From the NCBI GenBank assembly GCA_905234665.1, contig CAJOIV010000026.1, forward strand, positions 1 to 54,436: DNA of 54,436 nt, in the 5' to 3' direction. Shown piece by piece: positions 49,001-54,436 of the stretch; position 1 is the first letter of the stretch, and each line of letters begins with the position of its first letter. The translations under genes were made by a program, and so were the position numbers. The notes under the pieces are model-generated. The model was not told the DNA's origin. It did not search any database and saw only the letters and a list, made by a program, of their open reading frames with translations. The DNA is from an uncultured Bacteroidales bacterium. GTDB lineage: Bacteria > Bacteroidota > Bacteroidia > Bacteroidales > P3.

Positions 49001-51963
49001 ATCACCGCGTCGAGGTGCCCTTCGAGCACAAGAAACTCGACGTGAAGATTGCCTCCTTCCGCGACAAACTCACCCCCGGCGAGAAGGAGACCTGGACGAT
49101 AACCGTCAGTCCGAAAACCCCAACTCTCACCCCCCTTCCTGCCGCCTTGCTCTTAGGCATGTACGACGCGGCTCTGGACAGCTATGGCCACGGAGGCAAT
49201 GTCTTCCGCTGGTTCCCATGGATGAATACAGAAAGCAAGAGCGCCACAGGGGTGGACTTCGATTACCCGTGGCACTACCACAACCACGACGACCTGCTCC
49301 TCCCGTCAGGAAAATCCATCCATTTCCAAGGCAAAGAGCAGCATGGCTGGACATTCTCCGCCCTGAACCACCGCGGTTGGAGATGGAAGAGGATGCACTC
49401 AGGCGCTGTATTGTATGCTGCCTCAGGCACCGCCCGGGGGGAATCGGGCATGGTGACCATGACTGGGAATGTACGCAAACGAACAGGAGTCAATCTCCCA
49501 GCTGTGACTACGTCGCTCGAGGTTGTGGAAGACGACGCAGTAATCCAGAATGAGGAAGAGGGGGTCGTCCTCAATGCCGCCTACGAAGTCGCTGGACAAA
49601 AGGAATCGACTGCAGAAGAGAAACCCTATATCCGCAACAACCTCAGCACTCTGGCCTTCTTCGAGCCCACCCTGCGCACCGACAAGGACGGCACCGTCAC
49701 CTACAGCTTCACCGCCCCCGACCTGCTGACACAGTGGAACATAGAAGGACTGGCGTGGACACGTGATTTGTCCACCGGGCACCTGCAGCGGCAGCTCATC
49801 ACCCGCAAGGAGCTGATGATACAGCCCAACATGCCGCGCTTCCTGCGTGAGGGCGACACCACCACCCTCCTGGCCAAGGTCATCAACCTCACCGACAGCA
49901 CCCTCAACGTCAAGGTCGACTTCTCCTTCGAGTACCCAGAGGCGCCAGCCAATTCTCAATTCTCAACCGAAGGTCGGCGACCGCCAGTGGAGCCAATTGT
50001 CAATTCTCAATTCCTCTCCCTTCCTCCCCACGGCACTGTCCCCGTGGCCTTCACGGTCACCGTCCCCGTGGGCGGCACGGTGGCCACCTATAAATATGTC
50101 GCCACCGCCACGAACTTCAGTGACGGAGAGCAGGGTCCCCTGCCCTTGCTGACCAACCGCCAGGCGGTGACCCAGTCGGTGTCGATGTTCACCAACGGCA
50201 AGGGCAGCAAGGAGTACACTCTGGCGCTCCCCGCCTCCCCCACCGCCCAGCCCGTCAGCTTCACCGTCGAGTACACCTCCAACCCCCTCTGGCTGGCCAT
50301 CCAGTCGCTCCCCTACATGGGCGAATGCAGCAACCCGTCGAACATCTACCTCTTCAACAACTACTATGTCAACACCATCGGCAAGACCATCGCCGAGCAG
50401 TTCCCCGCCCTCAAGCATTGTGCCGACCAAGCCACAGAGGAGGACAGCCCGCTGATGCGCAACGCCGACATCCGGCAGACCCTCATAGAGGAGACCCCTT
50501 GGCTGAGTGAAGGCACCAGCGAGGTGGAGCGGCTCAGGCGGATAGCCCGTTTCTACGACGACGCGACTTTGCAACGGCTGAGTTCCGAGCTGTTCTCCAA
50601 GCTGGAGAAGGCGCAACGCGGCGACGGCGGCTGGTCGTGGATGCCCGACGGCCGATACAGCAGCACCTACGTCACCCAGCACATCCTCAAAGGCTTCGGG
50701 GTGATGGCCCGCCAAGTGTCGCGTGGCAACACCCGGATGCAGGTCCGCGCCCTGGCCTATATTGACAAGGAGGCCTACAAAGACTACCTCGAATGGCAGA
50801 AATACCTCCAGAAGCACCCCGGCAGCCAATGCAAGCCCATCATGCTCGACTACCTCTATACCCGAAGCTACTACATGGACTGCAAGCTCGACGCCAACCA
50901 CAAGCAAGCCTACGACTTCTTCTATGGCAACGCCAAGGCGCGCCATGCCGACTACACCTCTCTCTACGACCAGGCCTTGCTGGCGCTGGTGTTCCACCGC
51001 AACGGCGACACCCGGCTGGCCCGCGAGATGGTGGAGCGCATCCGGCAGAAAGCCCTCTACAGCGACGAGATGGGCATGTACTGGCGCGACAACAGGGCGG
51101 GATGGTACTACTACCAGCGTCCCGTCGAGACGCAGGCCCTCCTCATCGAGACCTTCCGCGAGGTGGTGCCCGAAGACACCCTCTCCGTGGGACAGATGCA
51201 GCAATGGCTGCTCAAACAGAAGCAGACCACCCGCTGGAGCTCGGATGTCGCCACCCTGCGCGCCATCCAGGCGTTGCTGCCCGTTGGGAACAAAGCCTAC
51301 AAAGCAAAAGCCACTGGGGCTGACGCCATTGTCGTGCGAGGGAAAGGGATGACCGACACCGTGAAGGTGACTGTCGCCGACGGCTCTGCCGGCTATCTGC
51401 GCCACACCTACCGTTCCGACAGCCTCGCAGCCCTCGGCAGCGGCACCTCTGTCGCGGTACGCATTGAACGCAATGCCTCCGGCATCAGCTGGGGAGCATT
51501 ATACTATCAGTATACCGAGCAGATGGACAAGGTGGCCGCCTCCGAGACAGGCATCACCCTGCGGCGGACACTCTACAGGGTGGAACCCGACGGGACACTC
51601 ACGGAGCTCAAAGCAGGTGTCACGGCATCCGTGGGCGACCGTCTGCGGGTGCGCCTGGAAGTCGTCTGCGACCGCAACCTGGAATATGTGGAATTGAAGG
51701 AGTTCCGCGCCGCCTGCTTAGAGCCCGTCAGCACCTCCTCGGGGTGGGTATGGAGCAGCGGCCTGAGCTACTATGTGGCCATCAACAACAGCCACAACGC
51801 CGTCTACATCGACCGTCTGGAGAAGGGCAAGTACGTCATCGATGCCGACTACTACGTCACCAATCCCGGCTCCTACACCCTCGCCCCCTCCGTTCTCCAA
51901 TGCCTCTACGCCCCCGAATTCCGCGCCTCATCTCAAGGCCAACGCCTCACCGTGTCGCAATAG
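46075..51963 (+). CDS. Alpha-2-macroglobulin-like protein
   Basis: 1962 residues. Signal MKRILLSIWLVATACTLSAQ; a helical N-terminal region (about 30-280); an Ig-like carboxypeptidase-regulatory domain (about 415-470, SGYVVDYVTGEPLARQKVQL); the MG2 domain (about 500-610, VFLDRPVYRPGDTLQFLL); further MG domains; the A2M core (about 1187-1230, LAFFEPTLRTDKDGTVTYSFTAPDLLTQW); and a helical thioester-type domain. At the place of the thioester motif CxEQ the protein reads PYMGECSNPSN (Cys 1418), so the reactive Gln is missing. Two short palindromic or AT-rich repeats are inserted in frame (47921-47965 and 49951-50013), and residues 1119-1139 repeat the TonB plug motif. It probably traps proteases non-covalently in the envelope. 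No partner penicillin-binding protein gene is adjacent. Confidence 0.88.
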   Translation: MKRILLSIWLVATACTLSAQNGSDRFTRIGKMISQGHYTSAYEAADSLRREALKNSNASREARSRQLLTATWYMERAAINYQEDVPDSSMARFRAILPYLTPVDSTLCYIFLGNIDSALTDTLALRHMPNTQIAEFCEKPKEARFNTTPTMYDLVMQLAIQNVPQKRKTELQRQLTEWYRHKPATKENTDLLLYNELELLTHLTNQPNLSKEARRSLLQQCLNRYRGTGNEQLAELYYRLADSYQVNSNYLAALTYCDSATARWPKSRGGVDCANLRWQIMQPGITVAIEDVSPAGRDILAAVTTRNIASLHYRVIAYPAWYIEYNIGQEKRREKLLGEKVLKAWSQPLPAVKEDHQHYRHYCYIPQLAPGHYLLIASPDKDFSGKGFVVRSFTVSAAAFMLMSNLLDSHDSISGYVVDYVTGEPLARQKVQLQHQTGSGYDGKYTTEATATTDAHGHFSFKVKKEKTRYWFEYRLLTRHKGLDMTLYLYAYLHEKDSIRTDNAVFLDRPVYRPGDTLQFLLVEGSVTHNRVGRTVGGDILRVELRDVNDKTLDTLIGVTDSFGSLSGRFVIPAYVLPGRFSLTAYSQKTSSHQFKSFTVEAYKQPKFTVTLSPSNSSPKLGEVPARAEECVLGDSLFVDGLAASYTQVPVGGAKVVWSVVRSYMRPWWRHWYYEETHSETVTVASDSLTTDAEGLFRIAFVADPDSNMNLATKPCFSYEVRVDVTDLGGETHRQTLTLKAGYVNSYISLDLPDQTAELSSIEYRYCDLNGTPLKGYVTLNIERLKQPEKARLTHPLLLVEDARHTLSEEEFRNRFPLISYTPKEALPLLWPAERKVFDTRVLCNGMNKNSIALPRLEPGIYRVSIATDGETSTDTAVVVYIPQGCKKVYGNDLLWSDISTSTARVGDTVVLRVGSRHKDVWVAYELVCGDKRLARRLLRLSDEIKTLRIPVTEALLGGFDINLCAVKEGREDGYHHRVEVPFEHKKLDVKIASFRDKLTPGEKETWTITVSPKTPTLTPLPAALLLGMYDAALDSYGHGGNVFRWFPWMNTESKSATGVDFDYPWHYHNHDDLLLPSGKSIHFQGKEQHGWTFSALNHRGWRWKRMHSGAVLYAASGTARGESGMVTMTGNVRKRTGVNLPAVTTSLEVVEDDAVIQNEEEGVVLNAAYEVAGQKESTAEEKPYIRNNLSTLAFFEPTLRTDKDGTVTYSFTAPDLLTQWNIEGLAWTRDLSTGHLQRQLITRKELMIQPNMPRFLREGDTTTLLAKVINLTDSTLNVKVDFSFEYPEAPANSQFSTEGRRPPVEPIVNSQFLSLPPHGTVPVAFTVTVPVGGTVATYKYVATATNFSDGEQGPLPLLTNRQAVTQSVSMFTNGKGSKEYTLALPASPTAQPVSFTVEYTSNPLWLAIQSLPYMGECSNPSNIYLFNNYYVNTIGKTIAEQFPALKHCADQATEEDSPLMRNADIRQTLIEETPWLSEGTSEVERLRRIARFYDDATLQRLSSELFSKLEKAQRGDGGWSWMPDGRYSSTYVTQHILKGFGVMARQVSRGNTRMQVRALAYIDKEAYKDYLEWQKYLQKHPGSQCKPIMLDYLYTRSYYMDCKLDANHKQAYDFFYGNAKARHADYTSLYDQALLALVFHRNGDTRLAREMVERIRQKALYSDEMGMYWRDNRAGWYYYQRPVETQALLIETFREVVPEDTLSVGQMQQWLLKQKQTTRWSSDVATLRAIQALLPVGNKAYKAKATGADAIVVRGKGMTDTVKVTVADGSAGYLRHTYRSDSLAALGSGTSVAVRIERNASGISWGALYYQYTEQMDKVAASETGITLRRTLYRVEPDGTLTELKAGVTASVGDRLRVRLEVVCDRNLEYVELKEFRAACLEPVSTSSGWVWSSGLSYYVAINNSHNAVYIDRLEKGKYVIDADYYVTNPGSYTLAPSVLQCLYAPEFRASSQGQRLTVSQ
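47921..47965 (+). repeat. 45-bp palindromic element inserted in frame
   Basis: ACTCCTCC...GGAGGAGT ends enclose two inner hairpins: CCTCCCCTA/TAGGGGAGG and GCCC-GCAA-GGGC. The total is 45 bases, a multiple of three, with no stop in the reading frame, coding for a Ser/Pro/Gly/Glu-rich linker (SSPKLGEVPARAEE). Confidence 0.7.
49951..50013 (+). repeat. 63-bp AATTCTCAATTCTCAA-flanked insert, in frame
   Basis: Two AATTCTCAATT-type tracts (49951-49965 and 49995-50013) enclose a GGTCGGCGACC core. It keeps the frame and encodes NSQFSTEGRRPP...VNSQF. It lies between two beta strands of the alpha-2-macroglobulin core, a likely loop. Confidence 0.65.
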
Positions 51964-51982
51964 CGATGGCTCTCTCCTGTTG

Positions 51983-52984
51983 TTATTCGTCAGTATCTTC
52001 CGATGGCGATTCCGATTCTTCAGCAGACTCCTCGTCCTCTTCTTCTTCCTCCTCGGGTTGTTCCCCGCTGTCCTCCGAGTCTTCTGCGTGATTATCGATG
52101 TCTATGTTCCCGTCATCCTCTGGGAGTTCAACAATGTCTACCCAACCCAGGTCGATACCTATCTTGAGGCCGGCACGGAACAGGTGGGCGGTGCTGACCT
52201 CGTTGCTGGCGAGAGTGCCATTGTAGACAGGCTGCATGGCATTTACCACATCCAGTCGCAGCAGGGGCTCCGCACTTCTCTTGGCGGTGTTGGTAAGGCC
52301 GTAGCTGGCATAGAGGCCGACATACAGACCCCAATGGCCTTTCAGCGCGTAATGCAGGCCCACGTCGGCCAAGCAACTGATGTTTATGGGGAGCTTGTCT
52401 ATTGCGCTTTCGAAGTCGGCATCCTTGGTGTCGAAGCCATGAGTGGGTAGTTCACCAACCTCATAACCCAGCACCTTGAAATAGCCGGTAGTGGTATACT
52501 TTCCCTCGTGGGCGGTATACTTGCCATAAGTGTTGAGATCCATCTGGAAACCCAAGCAGGCCATCAGGGCAACCCATTGGCTCACCCGCTTGCACCAGAG
52601 GAATTCCACGGGGACACCCAGAAAACCGAGTGCTTGCCGTTCCTTCCATCCGTCAAATGCCGTGTTGAGGTCGTAATGGACGTAGGGGTTGTCGGCATGG
52701 ACCAAGTCGTGGGTAACTTCCTTGAAGTTGTACAAAGCCGTGGCCTGGGTCATGGCGTAGTGCAGTCCTATTCTGAAGCCGACACTGGGCGTAAAGAAAC
52801 ATGAGTACTCCACACCGGCACCCAGACCCAGGCCGGGGATATACTCTCCGTGGGCGGGAGAGTATAGCAGAGTACCCAACCCGCCGTCGACAGTGAGGCC
52901 CACATAATTGCCGCGGACTTTCTCTTGTGCGGCTGCGCCCAAGGTGAATGAGACAGCCAGTATGATTGTCGGTATGCGTTTCAT
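51983..52984 (-). CDS. Outer-membrane beta-barrel protein with acidic tail
   Basis: 333 residues. Signal MKRIPTIILAVSFTLGAAAQ, then alternating amphipathic strands of a small porin-like barrel (about 25-285; GNYVGLTVDGGLGTLLY...GLGLGAGVEYSCFF...SVGFRIGLHYAM...GLKIGIDLGWVDIVELP). The C-terminal 45 residues are almost only Glu, Asp and Ser. Related barrels often continue into an OmpA peptidoglycan-binding domain; here the acidic tail takes its place. It starts 22 bases after the T9SS cargo gene, so both are probably co-transcribed. Confidence 0.75.
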   Translation of the reverse strand: MKRIPTIILAVSFTLGAAAQEKVRGNYVGLTVDGGLGTLLYSPAHGEYIPGLGLGAGVEYSCFFTPSVGFRIGLHYAMTQATALYNFKEVTHDLVHADNPYVHYDLNTAFDGWKERQALGFLGVPVEFLWCKRVSQWVALMACLGFQMDLNTYGKYTAHEGKYTTTGYFKVLGYEVGELPTHGFDTKDADFESAIDKLPINISCLADVGLHYALKGHWGLYVGLYASYGLTNTAKRSAEPLLRLDVVNAMQPVYNGTLASNEVSTAHLFRAGLKIGIDLGWVDIVELPEDDGNIDIDNHAEDSEDSGEQPEEEEEEDEESAEESESPSEDTDE

Positions 52985-53006
52985 GATATGCTGATTGTTG
53001 AATTGT

Positions 53007-54436
53007 TTAGTTACGAATTATGCGTACTACCATGCCGTCCACGGAAACCATGTAGCTACCCCGCTGGTAGTCGGCAAGGTCTATGGTGAGGCTGCTGCCA
53101 CTGAAAGTACCCTGATCCAGGACTATACCCGACATATTCAGCAGGGTAAACTCGTGGTTCATGGTGGTCATGTGTTCAATGCGGACGGTCACCTGTCCTG
53201 TCGTGGGATTAGGATAAGCGATGAGGTCGGTAGCCTCGTCGCTGACAAGCGTCCTTAAGTCGGTCTGCGGACAGACGGAGGTTTCCTGACCATAGTACCT
53301 GCACTTCACGAAGAACTCCCAACCTTCCAAACCGCCTTCCTGATAATAGTAGTTGCTGGAGACTCCAGGGATGGCTGTCCATGCCGTCTCGCCGGCCGCC
53401 CGGCGGTACCATTGAACGTCGGTGATACAGTGGCAGGTGTCGATAAGGGCGATGACATCGCTGAAGAGGACCACCATGTAGGTATCGGGCAGATTAATGT
53501 GGAAGCGCACCGTGACGGGGTTGCTGACCAGCTCAGGGTAGTTGTGGTCGCGGAAATAGAGCGTCACGCTGTAGTCGCCTGTCGGGATTCCCACGGGGAC
53601 ATCGAAGTAGATGACGCCGTTGTTGCCCGTGGGCGTGTCGATGTAGTGCCAGTCAACATCGGCGAAGAGCGCGTCGGAGAAGACGAGCCTGTACTGGTCG
53701 GGGCTGCCGGTGGTGAGTGTGTATTCAATCCTGCCTTCGCCCGCGCAGTAGCCGTTGGCGTCGACAAGGATACCGTCACGCACGCCATCGAGGGTGTCTT
53801 CCGTCAAGGCCGTGGTGTCGGGCAGGAAGGGTGCGAGGATGGCTCCCTCGGTGCTGTAGACACTCTCTACGGGGCCGAGGAGATAGTTGGAGGCCGCCGT
53901 GCCGTCGATGGCATAGCCGAGGGTGACGGTAAGGCCAGTGCCCACCTCCGACGAGGAGAACCAGGCGGTGACGGTGTGTGACAGGTCGTCATTGCCCTGG
54001 ATGCCCGTCAGTGTGCCGCTGTTGGTGACGATGGCGTCGGCGGTGCCGTCGTAGAACTTGGCAATCTCAGCCTCCGCGCCGCTGACGCTGACCGTGACGG
54101 GCAGGATGGTGAAGGTGGTGGTGGCTCCGAGGAGCGAGTCAACGGGTGCCATAGGACGTGCCGTCACGATGTAGGTACCGGCGTTCACGGGGCAGTTGGG
54201 CGAGGTGATGACCTCCGTGCCGTTGGTGTAGGTGAGTGTTGTGCCCTGTGTGGCGTTATCGTCATCGGTGTAGGAGGCGGTCAGTCCGCAGTAGGGCTGT
54301 GCGTTGTAGGTGACGACCGTGTCGCCCGACCAGAGGGTGTTGTATAGCGGATAGCGGAAATGTAACGTCACCACGCTGTCGCAGCCCGCGGCATTGGTCA
54401 GCGTGTGGGTGTACGTCCCCGTTTGCGTCAGCATAG
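53007..54436 (-). CDS. T9SS cargo protein with YDG-type and type A sorting domains, partial
   Basis: The C-terminal 476 residues of a protein whose start lies beyond the right edge; the first ATG in the window is internal. In order: the end of a GTYTHTLTNAAGCDSVVTLHF repeat, an MBG-like strand set (VVTYNAQPYCG...CPVNAGTYIVTARP), a YDG-type domain (AKFYDGTADAIVT...GNDDLSHTVTAWF), two Ig-like domains, and the type A sorting domain (IAYPNPTTGQVTVRIE...EFTLLNMSG...LADYQRGSYMVSV, about the last 75 residues). Known biology: the sorting domain directs export through the T9SS and is cut off as the protein is attached at the surface. Function of the exported part unknown; adhesion is likely. Confidence 0.85.
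   Translation of the reverse strand, partial: MLTQTGTYTHTLTNAAGCDSVVTLHFRYPLYNTLWSGDTVVTYNAQPYCGLTASYTDDDNATQGTTLTYTNGTEVITSPNCPVNAGTYIVTARPMAPVDSLLGATTTFTILPVTVSVSGAEAEIAKFYDGTADAIVTNSGTLTGIQGNDDLSHTVTAWFSSSEVGTGLTVTLGYAIDGTAASNYLLGPVESVYSTEGAILAPFLPDTTALTEDTLDGVRDGILVDANGYCAGEGRIEYTLTTGSPDQYRLVFSDALFADVDWHYIDTPTGNNGVIYFDVPVGIPTGDYSVTLYFRDHNYPELVSNPVTVRFHINLPDTYMVVLFSDVIALIDTCHCITDVQWYRRAAGETAWTAIPGVSSNYYYQEGGLEGWEFFVKCRYYGQETSVCPQTDLRTLVSDEATDLIAYPNPTTGQVTVRIEHMTTMNHEFTLLNMSGIVLDQGTFSGSSLTIDLADYQRGSYMVSVDGMVVRIIRN

Overview
This 54.4-kb window is GC-rich bacterial DNA and almost certainly comes from the order Bacteroidales (phylum Bacteroidota). The evidence is a type IX secretion (T9SS) sorting domain, a PorV/PorQ-type protein, TonB-dependent receptors with carboxypeptidase-like N-terminal domains, a fused SecDF, DUF4249 and DUF4301 proteins, and -7 promoter boxes of the Bacteroidetes form TAnnTTTG. 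The genus cannot be fixed from this sequence. I saw no tRNA, rRNA, CRISPR array, transposase, integrase or phage gene.

Layout. 1-10736 (minus) is the N-terminal part of a giant secreted modular protein that runs off the left edge; at least 3578 codons are present. 10968-12362 (minus) is an Xaa-Pro aminopeptidase, divergent from glutamine synthetase. A plus-strand run follows: glutamine synthetase, a small lipoprotein, folK, a TonB-dependent receptor with its DUF4249 lipoprotein, shikimate kinase, an Na/Pi cotransporter, purM and a HIT protein (12521-22444). A minus-strand block then carries, in transcription order, secDF, a small membrane protein, a large TonB-dependent receptor, a 1627-residue secreted protein with a C-terminal sorting-type domain and a PorV/PorQ-like barrel, ending in a strong terminator; greA lies beyond it (22534-36501). 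Next come radC (plus), the minus-strand cyclophilin-pheS-folB group, and a lipoprotein plus DUF4301 gene (plus). After a 280-bp gap holding an imperfect inverted repeat lies a minus-strand operon of lemA, four tandem TPM-domain genes, a 27-codon ORF with a 4Fe-4S motif and a 43-codon membrane ORF (41789-45614). A strongly signposted 44-codon gene and a 1962-residue alpha-2-macroglobulin-like gene follow (plus). The right edge carries a beta-barrel protein with an acidic tail and the C-terminal half of another T9SS cargo (minus).

How the parts fit. Much of the window concerns envelope building and surface display: SecDF drives export across the inner membrane, T9SS components and cargoes reach the surface, TonB receptors and surface lipoproteins take up nutrients, and an alpha-2-macroglobulin-like protein probably guards the envelope. 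Housekeeping genes for folate, shikimate, purines, nitrogen and tRNA charging are interleaved.

Points worth a second look are: short intergenic-type repeats lying in frame inside real genes (pepP, the DUF4249 lipoprotein and twice in the alpha-2-macroglobulin gene); a 21-residue motif shared 19/21 between the TonB receptor plug region and the alpha-2-macroglobulin protein; the lemA/TPM amplification ending in a CxxCxxCxxxCP micro-ORF coupled by overlaps; and the unrecognised 44-residue protein with its own promoter and terminators.
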